A stretch of DNA of 64,000 nucleotides from CAJXNP01 sp050305935 (GTDB taxonomy: Bacteria; Bacteroidota; Bacteroidia; Cytophagales; Cyclobacteriaceae), in NCBI GenBank assembly GCA_050305935.1, contig JBNLGG010000004.1, positions 1 through 64,000 on the forward strand, in the 5' to 3' direction. The position numbers and the translations under genes are program-made. Position 1 is the stretch's first letter. The number at the start of each line of letters is the position of its first letter. Of the stretch, positions 1-8,097 are shown piece after piece. The notes below the pieces were generated by a model. It ran no database searches and was not told where the DNA came from. It saw nothing but the letters and a program-made list of their open reading frames with translations.

Positions 1-1198
1 GAATGGAGTTTTTGCTCGGGTCCACCGTAATCAAAACTTCATCATTCACACTACCAACTGCAAATGCATCGCCATTGAGCAAAAGTTCCTTATCATTTAG
101 CGCTTTTTTAAACACTCCCTGATAATTTTCGGTACCAATTTGCCCTTCATTGAAAAGAAGATTAGAAGGAGGCCGGTGGTTCATCACCTGAATGTTTGAG
201 AAATAAGCCTTTTGACCAGTTCGCATATTAAAACCAATGTCCCCCAGAACAGGATATGCGATTTGATCACCTCCTAAATCACCATGGGGATTAAGGGAGA
301 CTCCAGGTACTCCAAAGGGTTGATTCAAATCTTTTGGGTCATTGATATTATGTTCTTTTTGTCTTCCATTGATATACACCAGGCATTTCCCAAAAATCAT
401 CTCGAAATAAATCTCGTGGGCGCTATATATATTTTTCTCGCTGATTAAGCTCTTTGGGATTTCCAGGGTATGAAAGGGCGTTTCAGGACTGTCATCCTTT
501 GAATATCCAACCCGGTAAATATTTAATTTTGCAGAACCTGTTTTCTCTACCAGATCCGTAATGTCCAATTCAAAAGAAAAGTAGCTTTCGTTCATTCCAT
601 TTTCCACCCCGAGAATATTGAGGTCTTTGTTCATCAATCGTCGATCATTGGCTCCAAACACAAAACCCGCTTTCGTGCTGCTACTGATGCTATCCAATTT
701 AACTGTATAGCTGGTTTTAAAGACTGTTAAGGCATGGGCGTAGAAATTTAAATCGGCGTTACCCCCACCGATCCACTTTGCACCGTTCCAGGCTTCCAGA
801 TTTGGGCTGGGATTCATCAATCCGGTTTCAAATGTGGAGGTGTTCTGCCAATTTTTCCCCTTGTGATCCCAAACAGTCACCGTCCAGGTGTATTGAGTAG
901 CGCGAGCAAGATCATTTCCACCATACACAATATTCAAAGAGTGATCCGACTCAACTTTCTTGCTATCCCAAACTAACTCTCCTTTCTCATTCTTCACCGT
1001 GATCTGGTAAGCTGTCTGCGCATATCCCCGTTGGTTATGATCCGTTTTCATTTTCCAACTAAACCTCGGTTTTTCGACATCAATACCAATCGGACTATTC
1101 TGATATTCTACTTTTAAATCAGCTATGTTGACCTGGCCTTTTGCCACATTTGCCATAAAGAGAACCAACAAAATGATGAAGGGAGTGTTCGTTTTCAT
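1..1198 (-). CDS. alpha-L-rhamnosidase (GH78), N-terminal part, cut by the window edge
   Basis: About 399 residues are visible, starting at the ATG at 1198 and running off the left edge without a stop. A signal peptide (MKTNTPFIILLVLFMANVAKG) shows export. It is followed by the N-terminal beta-sandwich region typical of bacterial GH78 rhamnosidases, with PRFSWKM, TAYQITV, LVWDSKKV and YTWTVTVWD visible. These enzymes release terminal alpha-L-rhamnose from plant or algal glycans in the periplasm. An insert around residues 175-330 (for example YSAHEIYFEMIFGKCLVYIN) resembles a laminin-G/concanavalin-like fold. The catalytic (alpha/alpha)6 barrel would lie left of position 1 and cannot be checked. 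GH78 proteins of this group are usually 900-1100 residues, so more than half is missing here. The family call rests on the N-terminal pattern. Confidence 0.8.
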   Translation of the reverse strand, partial: MKTNTPFIILLVLFMANVAKGQVNIADLKVEYQNSPIGIDVEKPRFSWKMKTDHNQRGYAQTAYQITVKNEKGELVWDSKKVESDHSLNIVYGGNDLARATQYTWTVTVWDHKGKNWQNTSTFETGLMNPSPNLEAWNGAKWIGGGNADLNFYAHALTVFKTSYTVKLDSISSSTKAGFVFGANDRRLMNKDLNILGVENGMNESYFSFELDITDLVEKTGSAKLNIYRVGYSKDDSPETPFHTLEIPKSLISEKNIYSAHEIYFEMIFGKCLVYINGRQKEHNINDPKDLNQPFGVPGVSLNPHGDLGGDQIAYPVLGDIGFNMRTGQKAYFSNIQVMNHRPPSNLLFNEGQIGTENYQGVFKKALNDKELLLNGDAFAVGSVNDEVLITVDPSKNSI

Positions 1199-1426
1199 AA
1201 AGCTTACAATCTTTTACATACCATGATATCCGACCCTTGCTTTCTTCTGTGTGAATAAATTAAGAGTTTCCGGTGAATGAGTCCAGCCCTTAACAAAATT
1301 TCGGGCCAACGCTCAATGCGCCAAATCTACTCAAATGAAAATGGCGGGGTATCCTGTGATATCTGCTAATCAATGAAGGTGTGCCATTGAATAAAAAAGC
1401 CCTCCTGCACCGAAACTTAATAGTGC
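1199..1426. other. intergenic region upstream of the rhamnosidase gene
   Basis: This stretch separates the rhamnosidase start from the displaced tRNA-Arg fragment. I see no credible ORF, no RNA gene and no strong terminator. An AAATTTTG sequence on the minus strand near 1299-1306 is one mismatch from the TAnnTTTG -7 box, but it is about 100 bases from the start codon, so I do not call it. Confidence 0.5.
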
Positions 1427-1475
1427 AATGTGAACCCGGAGGGAGTCGAACCCCCAACCTCCTGATCCGTAGTCA
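1427..1475 (-). repeat. displaced 3' half of tRNA-Arg (probable att site, distal copy)
   Basis: These 49 bases are identical to 4693-4741, in the same orientation. They carry the acceptor 3' strand, T arm, variable loop, anticodon loop and three bases of the 5' anticodon strand of tRNA-Arg(ACG), with no 5' half, so this copy cannot be a working tRNA. Beyond the identical block, CTTAATA followed by a small indel is also shared on the 3' side (1416-1422 and 4684-4690). Such a fragment is what a tyrosine-recombinase element leaves when it integrates in a tRNA gene and supplies a new 3' end. No integrase is visible in the window. Confidence 0.85.
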
Positions 1476-1746
1476 AATACCTTACGTTAAAACCTGTCCC
1501 TATCTATTCTTTGTACTATCTCTGGAGGGGTGCGGGTCTCCAAATACCTGCGTGAATGGTTTTTGAAAGCCCTCTGACCACTGAGAAAATTGTAACAAAC
1601 TAGCCTCTAACGACGGAGCTTCATCGTTCAAAAAATCCCCGATTACAGTTTTTTAGAGATATTTCCATCGGTGATTGTCAGACATTAAAAAGTTGAAGTA
1701 TATTCACCTTTCAGAATTAAAAACCCATAAATCAAACAATTCTTTC
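1476..1746. other. leader region between the tRNA fragment and fkp
   Basis: No convincing gene is present. An ORF reading through 1381-1566 crosses the tRNA fragment and has no protein character. An in-frame TTG at 1675 would extend fkp by 24 residues, but that extension is not part of the known Fkp family N-terminus. Confidence 0.4.
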
Positions 1747-4608
1747 ATGCGGACATTACTATCTCTTCCCCAAAATCTCATTTCAGCATTTCATGAACTG
1801 ACAAAGACAAACACGCAAGAATTTTTTGTAGCATCAGATCCCATCGAAAAACGCATTGGTTCTGGCGGTGGAACTGCCTTTTTATTGGCTCAACATTGGC
1901 AAGAGAGTGGATCGAGAAATTTTGAGAACTACTTATCATCAGAAAAAAGAATTATCATACACGCGGGTGGGGAAAGCAGACGGCTACCGGCTTATGCCCC
2001 ATCGGGAAAGATATTAACTCCCATACCGGTTTTTCGGTGGAGTCGGGGGCAACGGCTAGACCAGACACTGCTCGATTTACAGCTACCTCTGTATAAAAAT
2101 ATTCTTGATGTGTCTCATGCCAAGTCCAACACGCTCATCGCCAGCGGAGATACGTTGATTTTAGCCCCGAAGACACCTTCCGAGTTACCGGAAGCAGATG
2201 TAGTTTGTTTTGGCATTTGGGTCGATCCTGGTCTGGCATCGAGGCACGGAGTTATTTTTACGCCAAGAAACAATCCCTCCGAGCTGGATTTTATGTTGCA
2301 GAAACCGAAACATGAAGAGATAGAGCGTTTGACAGAGACCCACCTATTCTTAATGGACATCGGGATATGGCTATTGAGTCCTAAAGCTATTTCCATTTTG
2401 ATGAAGAAATCAGGATGGCAGGAAGATCATTTTAAAGATAGCATTCCCAATTTCTACGACCTTTACAGCACGTTCGGAGCTTGCCTGGGCAGGAACCCCT
2501 CGCAAAACGATAGCGAAATTGCTCATCTGTCAGTAGCCATAGTTCCTCTGGAAAATGGTGAGTTTTACCATTATGGAACCAGCCAGGAGCTTATTACTTC
2601 GACAGAAAAGATACAAAACAGGATACAAGATCAGCGATCGATCTGGCATCATAGGGTAAAACCCCATCCTACTCTATTTGTTCATAATTCCATCGCTCAG
2701 TTTGAATGGAATGGCGGGCACAATCATATCTGGATAGAGAACAGCCAAATACCTGCTTCCTGGAAATTGACAGACCACCACGTAATAACAGGGGTTCTTC
2801 CAAATAGCTGGAACATTGAACTCAGGCCTGGCTTTTGTCTGGACATTATCCCGATTGGAAAGGACAAATTTTGCATACGGCCGTACCATATCAACGACAC
2901 GTTCAGTGGAGATCCCAATGATTTTACGACTAAATGGTTGGGAGAGTCTTTAAAATCTTGGCTCAGCAAACGACAGATCTCTATTGAGGAAACCGACATA
3001 AATAAAGTCCAGGACATACAAAGCGCTGCCATTTTTCCTGTGATGGAAAAAGAAGAACTTTCTGACGCTCTCATCAATTGGATGTTTTATGCATCAGACG
3101 AAGAGGGTGATTGTAAAAAGACCTGGCTAAATACCAAAAGGCTTTCAGCAAGGGAGATTAGCGCCCAGGCAAACCTGAAACGCCTTTTTGAACAAAGGCA
3201 AGATTTTATGCTGCAAAATTTCAAGCAGCTCTCCGTTAATTACAAACACAGCGTTTTTTACCAGATCGACCTTAAAAATGCTGCCCAAAGTTTTGCCTCG
3301 GGGAATTTGGATCTTCCCGAACCTTTACCTGCCTCGGAGTCCCCGATGATCAGCTTCCGGGATCATATGTTCCGTTCGGAAGTCTTGAAAAAAAAGGGAG
3401 AAGACGGACAAATGGAAGAGCAAAAGGCTTTTACAGTTCTTCAAAATGCCATTATTGATTCCATTGACAAAATGGAGATCCCTCGCCTGGATATTTATTC
3501 CGACCAGATAGTATGGGGCCGAAGTCCGATACGCCTTGATCTTGCCGGTGGCTGGTCGGACACGCCACCTTTATGTTTGCAAAATGGTGGAAGTGTACTG
3601 AATATAGCTGTCGATTTAAATGGACAACCACCGCTACAGGTTTTCATTCGCCTGTCAACAGAAGCTAAGATCATTCTCAGGTCAATAGACAATGGAGTTT
3701 CAGAAGAAATTACGAGCTATAACGAGTTGAAGGATTTCAACAGGGTCGGATCGGCATTTTCCATTCCTCGGGCGGCCCTTTGTCTGGCTGGCTTTCATCC
3801 TGACTTCTGCGGTGCAAAATACAATTCCTTGAAAGAACAATTGAAGGATTTTGGGGGAGGTTTTGAAATATCACTGCTTGCCGCCATTCCTAAGGGCTCC
3901 GGACTGGGTACCAGCTCGATTTTAGCCGGTACGGTTCTCGGAGTTTTGTCTGATTTTTGTCAATTGAACTGGAACCACCAGCAAATTTGTCACCGTACGC
4001 TTATACTGGAACAGCTATTAACTACTGGGGGCGGATGGCAGGACCAGTACGGAGGTATTTTACCAGGAGTCAAACTTTTAGAAAGCCTGCCGGGAATGCA
4101 GGAGACAATGAGTATCAGGTGGTTGCCCGACCTGCTTTTTACCCAGCAGGAATTTAAGGAAAAGTGGCTGCTATATTATACTGGAATCACCCGCGTGGCA
4201 AAAAACATTTTGGCTGAAATCGTGAGGGGTATGTTCCTCAATGAGGGGCATAGGTTAAGGATACTGGACGAAATAAAACAACATGCGTACACAACTGCCA
4301 ATGCCATTCAGAAATGTGACTACGAACAAACCGGGCGCATGATTGCTCACTCCTGGAAGTTAAACAACGCGCTTGATCCAGGCACAAATACTCCCGAAGT
4401 ACAATCTATCATTGATAAAATTGCTGACCTTACCCTTGGTTTCAAGTTATTGGGAGCAGGTGGTGGTGGCTACATGTTAATAAGCGCCAAGGACGAAGAT
4501 GCGGTGAGTAGGATTCACTCGGTTTTGACAAACAATCCACCAAATGGAAAAGCGAGGTTTGTGAAGATGGATCTTAGCCACAAGGGCTTTCAGGTTTCGC
4601 GGTCTTGA
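1747..4608 (+). CDS. fkp: bifunctional L-fucokinase / GDP-L-fucose pyrophosphorylase
   Basis: The protein converts free L-fucose first to fucose-1-phosphate (ATP) and then to GDP-L-fucose (GTP), in the cytosol, for capsule or glycoprotein fucosylation. The N-terminal half carries the pyrophosphorylase signature HAGGESRRLPAYAPSGKI near residue 72. The C-terminal half is a GHMP kinase with RSPIRLDLAGGWSDTPP near residue 590, PKGSGLGTSS near 715 and GAGGGGY near 903. The end, HKGFQVSRS, matches that of Bacteroides fragilis Fkp as I recall it. I chose the ATG at 1747 (MRTLLSLPQNL) because the family begins with this LLSLP motif; the frame is open back to a TTG at 1675. The resulting 953 residues fit the family length of about 950. 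An 8-bp inverted repeat (4604-4611 with 4616-4623) covers the stop codon but has no T-run. The gene lies alone between two tRNA-Arg 3' copies, suggesting acquisition by transfer. Confidence 0.95.
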   Translation: MRTLLSLPQNLISAFHELTKTNTQEFFVASDPIEKRIGSGGGTAFLLAQHWQESGSRNFENYLSSEKRIIIHAGGESRRLPAYAPSGKILTPIPVFRWSRGQRLDQTLLDLQLPLYKNILDVSHAKSNTLIASGDTLILAPKTPSELPEADVVCFGIWVDPGLASRHGVIFTPRNNPSELDFMLQKPKHEEIERLTETHLFLMDIGIWLLSPKAISILMKKSGWQEDHFKDSIPNFYDLYSTFGACLGRNPSQNDSEIAHLSVAIVPLENGEFYHYGTSQELITSTEKIQNRIQDQRSIWHHRVKPHPTLFVHNSIAQFEWNGGHNHIWIENSQIPASWKLTDHHVITGVLPNSWNIELRPGFCLDIIPIGKDKFCIRPYHINDTFSGDPNDFTTKWLGESLKSWLSKRQISIEETDINKVQDIQSAAIFPVMEKEELSDALINWMFYASDEEGDCKKTWLNTKRLSAREISAQANLKRLFEQRQDFMLQNFKQLSVNYKHSVFYQIDLKNAAQSFASGNLDLPEPLPASESPMISFRDHMFRSEVLKKKGEDGQMEEQKAFTVLQNAIIDSIDKMEIPRLDIYSDQIVWGRSPIRLDLAGGWSDTPPLCLQNGGSVLNIAVDLNGQPPLQVFIRLSTEAKIILRSIDNGVSEEITSYNELKDFNRVGSAFSIPRAALCLAGFHPDFCGAKYNSLKEQLKDFGGGFEISLLAAIPKGSGLGTSSILAGTVLGVLSDFCQLNWNHQQICHRTLILEQLLTTGGGWQDQYGGILPGVKLLESLPGMQETMSIRWLPDLLFTQQEFKEKWLLYYTGITRVAKNILAEIVRGMFLNEGHRLRILDEIKQHAYTTANAIQKCDYEQTGRMIAHSWKLNNALDPGTNTPEVQSIIDKIADLTLGFKLLGAGGGGYMLISAKDEDAVSRIHSVLTNNPPNGKARFVKMDLSHKGFQVSRS

Positions 4609-4692
4609 GAAAAAGTTCTCAAGGCTTCGGATTACAAAAGTTCGACTGGTCTGTGTAGAAAAAAGAATTCCTTTGCTGAGGTTTCTTAATAA

Positions 4693-4741
4693 AATGTGAA
4701 CCCGGAGGGAGTCGAACCCCCAACCTCCTGATCCGTAGTCA
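4693..4741 (-). repeat. proximal copy of the 49-bp tRNA-Arg direct repeat (probable att site)
   Basis: Identical over 49 bases to 1427-1475 and in the same orientation. It forms the 3' half of the intact tRNA-Arg. The identity stops three bases beyond the anticodon loop, and the anticodon loop is a common crossover point for integrases that use tRNA genes. The two copies bound about 3.3 kb that holds fkp only. Confidence 0.85.
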
Positions 4742-4770
4742 GGTGCTCTATCCAATTAAGCTACGGGTCC
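4697..4770 (-). tRNA. tRNA-Arg(ACG)
   Basis: The minus strand gives a complete 74-nt cloverleaf. The acceptor stem GGACCCG pairs with CGGGTTC (one G-T pair), the anticodon stem CCTGA/TCAGG encloses loop CTACGGA with anticodon ACG, and the T arm carries GGTTCGACTCC. The discriminator is A and CCA is not encoded. The 3' half is duplicated at 1427-1475. Confidence 0.95.
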
Positions 4771-4960
4771 ATCAAATGGGTGGCAAATTTAACGAATTAA
4801 AAAGATCATAAACAATTTTACTTTTCAATAAATATCAATTATTTCCTTTTCTGAACCCGGAATTCTTAACGATCAAGGCATTAGGATGTTAAAAAATCTT
4901 AAATAATGTCCTTTTTCATTTAATTGACAATGAGAAAGGTTTCAGTTTTTTAAAAAACAC

Positions 4961-4968
4961 TATCTTTG
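4961..4968 (+). promoter_or_regulatory. Bacteroidota-type -7 box (TATCTTTG) for the 5000-5746 gene
   Basis: TATCTTTG matches the TAnnTTTG -7 consensus exactly and lies 31 bases before the ATG. A TTTC sequence at 4940-4943 may serve as a weak -33 element. Confidence 0.7.
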
Positions 4969-4999
4969 CCGCAAACCTTAAATGTGCAATTAATTCACA

Positions 5000-5746
5000 A
5001 TGAAAAAATTTATAGCATCACTTATTGTCTCTTTCGCTGTATTGCTGCCGGCAATTGCCCAAAAGAATTCTTCTGCCGATAAAACCAAAATTATTCAAGA
5101 GCAGGCAGGCAGGCCCGACGTGCCGGGCGACCTTTTCATTGAAATTGGTTTTAACTACCTGAAAGACAATGAGGAATGGAAATATAATTTTTGGGGATCA
5201 AAACTCCTGAACTTTTACTATCAGTATGATTACAACCTGGGGGATTCCCGGTTTTCCTTCCATCCGGGTATTGGAATAGCTACAGACAAGTATGACATGA
5301 GCGACGAAACCCTTATCAATGTTGACTCAGCGGGATTTCTTTCCATAGAAACCATCAGGGTCGATTCGATCATACCGGATGCCTTCAAGATTATCAAAAG
5401 CAAATTGTCAACTGCCTATCTGGAAATTCCTTTGGAATTACGATGGAGATCAATGAAATATGATCCAAAGAGGAGCCTGAAGATTTCTGTCGGTGGAAAA
5501 ATCGGATTTTTATTGGATAGCAAGACCAAAATAAAATACGGGGCCGCGAGTGAGAAAAAGATCATCAAGCAAAAGGAAGACTGGGGTATCAGAAACATTC
5601 GATACAGTGTGTATGGTAAAGTTGGCTATGGAAATGCTTACCTGTTTTACAACTACAACCTGAGCACGTTGTTTGATAAAAACAAGGGGCCTAACCAGAC
5701 AGAAATGACCCCGATGACTTTTGGGTTTGCATTAAGCTTATTTTAA
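5000..5746 (+). CDS. outer-membrane beta-barrel-like protein, function unknown
   Basis: 248 residues. A clear signal peptide (MKKFIASLIVSFAVLLPAIAQ) is followed by alternating polar and aromatic strands such as FIEIGFNY, LNFYYQYDYN, AYLEIPLELRWR, LKISVGGKIGFLL and GYGNAYLFYNYNLS. The chain ends in phenylalanine (TFGFALSLF), as in outer-membrane barrels inserted by BamA. This pattern resembles the small PorT-like/OMP_b-brl proteins common in Bacteroidota. No enzymatic motif is visible. It has its own promoter box at 4961-4968 and no co-directional neighbour, so it is probably monocistronic. The barrel assignment is an inference from strand pattern only. Confidence 0.75.
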   Translation: MKKFIASLIVSFAVLLPAIAQKNSSADKTKIIQEQAGRPDVPGDLFIEIGFNYLKDNEEWKYNFWGSKLLNFYYQYDYNLGDSRFSFHPGIGIATDKYDMSDETLINVDSAGFLSIETIRVDSIIPDAFKIIKSKLSTAYLEIPLELRWRSMKYDPKRSLKISVGGKIGFLLDSKTKIKYGAASEKKIIKQKEDWGIRNIRYSVYGKVGYGNAYLFYNYNLSTLFDKNKGPNQTEMTPMTFGFALSLF

Positions 5747-5875
5747 TCTTGCTTCGGTTTCAGTCAGTAATTTGATTTTTGTTTGAAATGGCCTTCATTT
5801 TCCTCCTCGTCTTGCTCCGCCGGAGCGGCTATGCGGGGGTTAAAGAGGGGTTTCAGAGGAGAGTTCACAAAGAAA

Positions 5876-6511
5876 TCAGCTATTTAAAAATCTCCCCCAT
5901 ATCCAAATTGTCAGGAAGCAACTAAAAAATCCTACCACCAGTCCGGCAATGATTTGACCGAGACTATGAGCATTTAGCTTCATTCTGGAAGATCCTACTA
6001 TTCCCGTTATCAGAAGCAATACAGCCAAAATATATAAAAGATCTATATCTGGGTTCAGGATTTGGTAAGCATAAAGTATCCCAAATGCTCCTGCCAGCGA
6101 AGCACTGTGCACACTAATTTTCCAATAAAAAGTAATGATCGTCAAGATTAATATCAGAAGTGTCATCGAGAAATAACTTTGATAGACGATCCGGGCAAAA
6201 TTAAATTGGTTGTAAAACATATAAAAGCTTACCCCATAGATGATCGCTATGAATATAAAGGGCACTATCCGGTGACTTCTATGTTCCAGGTAAAAGTCAG
6301 GTATGATAGCAGATAGTTTAAGGGAGGTCAATAAAATCAAAGGAATCACGAAGCTTGTCAGGGCTACCACCAAAAGTAAATAGGGAAAGACTACTTTATC
6401 AATGGGGATCAGCAATGTGGGAGCATACCACATCAAAGACATTAATATATAAGAAGGCATTAACAGGGGATGAAATAAAATTGAGATTACCTTCGCCAAA
6501 ATCCTACCCAC
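5876..6511 (-). CDS. PAP2-superfamily-like membrane protein
   Basis: 211 residues with about six hydrophobic membrane segments. Two weak traces of the PAP2 phosphatase signature are visible: KISVHSASLAG (where PSGH would lie) and SRMKLNAHSLGQ, which fits SRx5Hx3 but ends in Gln where the family has a catalytic-pocket Asp. PAP2 enzymes dephosphorylate lipid phosphates or undecaprenyl pyrophosphate at the membrane. The degenerate motif makes activity uncertain. Its start codon overlaps the last base of rpoN, so the two are translated from one transcript. Lipid phosphatase is only a possible role. Confidence 0.7.
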   Translation of the reverse strand: MGRILAKVISILFHPLLMPSYILMSLMWYAPTLLIPIDKVVFPYLLLVVALTSFVIPLILLTSLKLSAIIPDFYLEHRSHRIVPFIFIAIIYGVSFYMFYNQFNFARIVYQSYFSMTLLILILTIITFYWKISVHSASLAGAFGILYAYQILNPDIDLLYILAVLLLITGIVGSSRMKLNAHSLGQIIAGLVVGFFSCFLTIWIWGRFLNS

Positions 6512-7950
6512 TATAATTCCTTTCTTAATCTGGCCACAGGAATATTAAGCTGCTCCCTGTATTTTGCAACGGTCCTTCTGGCAATAACATAGCCCTTGTC
6601 CTTGAGTAGTTTTTCTAATTTATCATCAGAAAGGGGCTTTTTCTTTTCTTCATCATCAATTAATCTTTTCAATACATTTTTTACTTCGCGACTGCTTACG
6701 TCATCACCGGTATCGGTAGAAATACCTTCGGAGAAAAAATATTTCAAGGGGTAAAGACCAAATTCCGTCTGGACACTTTTACTGTTGGCTACCCTGGATA
6801 CCGTCGAAATATCCATGTTTATTTTTTCAGCAATATCCTTTAAGATCATTGGCCTTAGCTTTGTTTCGTCGCCGGTCAGGAAAAAATCATACTGGAAGTC
6901 CACAATGGACCGCATGGTAAATAGTAAGGTGTGCTGACGCTGCTTGATCGCATCAATAAACCATTTTGCCGCATCCAGTTTTTGTTTTACGAATGTAGCT
7001 GCTTCCCTCAGCTTTTTATCTTTCTTTTTGGCCTTGTCATAAGTATCCATCATATCCGCATAGGATCTGGATATTTTTAATTCAGGAGCATTTCTGGAAT
7101 TAAGGGTAAGCTCCAGTTTGCCATTGTTATTTGTAAGCAGAAAATCAGGAATCAGGTATTGTGTTTTTACCAGCTCACCAGAAGAGCCTCCGGGCTTCGG
7201 GTTCAAGCGGGTAATCATGTCCAATGCGCATTTTAAATGATCTTCCGAGACATCCAGTTTTTTCTGAATCTTTTCGTAATGTTTTTTGGTGAAGTCTTCA
7301 AAGCAATGTTCCACGATCCTGATTGCAGTTTCCACTTCTTCGGAATGATCATCTTTTCGTTCCAACTGCAACAGAAGACACTCACGTAAATTGCGAGCTG
7401 CTATACCGGGTGGATCAAAGGTCTGTATCTCGCTTAAAATCTCCTCCAGTTCTTCTGCATCAGTTTCAATGTTCAGTGAAAAAGCAAGGTCATTCACGAT
7501 GGCCTCCATTTCCCGCCTTATGTAACCATCTCCCTCAATGCTCCCAATTAACTGCTCTCCAATCTTCGTCTGCCGCTCGTCGAGCCCGAGAAAACCCAGT
7601 TGGGTAATTAATTGCTCAGACAAACTGGCATTAGTCGCGATGGGCATTTCCTTATCCTCATCATCGCCGCCACCCCCATCGCCCTGCATCTTATATCCAC
7701 TGTAATCATCATGGAGATAATCTTCAAAATTCAGGTCCTCATTTTGATCTCCGGATTCTTCAAAATCATCAAAGTCATCCTGCTGGTCACCGGCCTCTTC
7801 CGGGCCTTCTTCCAGAGCTGGGTTGACTTCAAGCTCTTCTTCTATCCTGGTATCCAGTTCAGCAGTAGGCACCTGAAGCAGCTTGATAAATTGTATCTGC
7901 TGGGGCGAAAGTTTCTGTTGAAGAGTTTGTACCAGCCCTAGTTTCTGCAT
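6511..7950 (-). CDS. rpoN: RNA polymerase sigma-54 factor RpoN
   Basis: 479 residues. Region I (LQQKLSPQQIQFIKLLQVP) is glutamine and leucine rich and contacts activator AAA+ proteins. A very acidic region II spans roughly residues 45-105. The core-binding domain follows. The C-terminal RpoN box is present as ARRTVAKYRE near residue 458. Sigma-54 directs polymerase to -24/-12 promoters and needs an enhancer-binding protein; none is encoded in this window. The start ATG at 7950 is supported by the typical LxxxLxQKL beginning. A perfect TATTTTTG -7 box lies at 7995-8002. The gene is divergent from asnS. Confidence 0.97.
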   Translation of the reverse strand: MQKLGLVQTLQQKLSPQQIQFIKLLQVPTAELDTRIEEELEVNPALEEGPEEAGDQQDDFDDFEESGDQNEDLNFEDYLHDDYSGYKMQGDGGGGDDEDKEMPIATNASLSEQLITQLGFLGLDERQTKIGEQLIGSIEGDGYIRREMEAIVNDLAFSLNIETDAEELEEILSEIQTFDPPGIAARNLRECLLLQLERKDDHSEEVETAIRIVEHCFEDFTKKHYEKIQKKLDVSEDHLKCALDMITRLNPKPGGSSGELVKTQYLIPDFLLTNNNGKLELTLNSRNAPELKISRSYADMMDTYDKAKKKDKKLREAATFVKQKLDAAKWFIDAIKQRQHTLLFTMRSIVDFQYDFFLTGDETKLRPMILKDIAEKINMDISTVSRVANSKSVQTEFGLYPLKYFFSEGISTDTGDDVSSREVKNVLKRLIDDEEKKKPLSDDKLEKLLKDKGYVIARRTVAKYREQLNIPVARLRKEL

Positions 7951-7994
7951 TCTATTCGTATTATGATCGTTGGTTAACCTATTCTCTGAATAGA

Positions 7995-8002
7995 CAAAAA
8001 TA
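7995..8002 (-). promoter_or_regulatory. -7 box (TATTTTTG) for rpoN
   Basis: On the minus strand this reads TATTTTTG, a perfect TAnnTTTG box, 45 bases upstream of the rpoN ATG. It faces away from the asnS box at 8062-8069, so the intergenic region carries two divergent promoters. Confidence 0.6.
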
Positions 8003-8061
8003 TTGAATGTTATTGAACAAGTTTAACTCTTTTTTAAAAAATGATAAATGGATTCTTTTAC

Positions 8062-8069
8062 TAAATTTG
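8062..8069 (+). promoter_or_regulatory. -7 box (TAAATTTG) for asnS
   Basis: A perfect TAnnTTTG match 28 bases before the asnS GTG start, giving a short leader. The -33 element is not obvious. Confidence 0.65.
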
Positions 8070-8097
8070 CACCTCGTTAATTAAAAATCTAAAAAAA

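Noticed and set aside
1381..1566. 61-residue ORF across the tRNA-Arg fragment
   Set aside because: It translates the tRNA remnant and adjoining sequence, has no protein-like pattern and no start context.
5814..5826. GC-rich palindrome (GCTCCGCCGGAGC) as a terminator
   Set aside because: It has no T-run and a very short loop, so termination is not supported.
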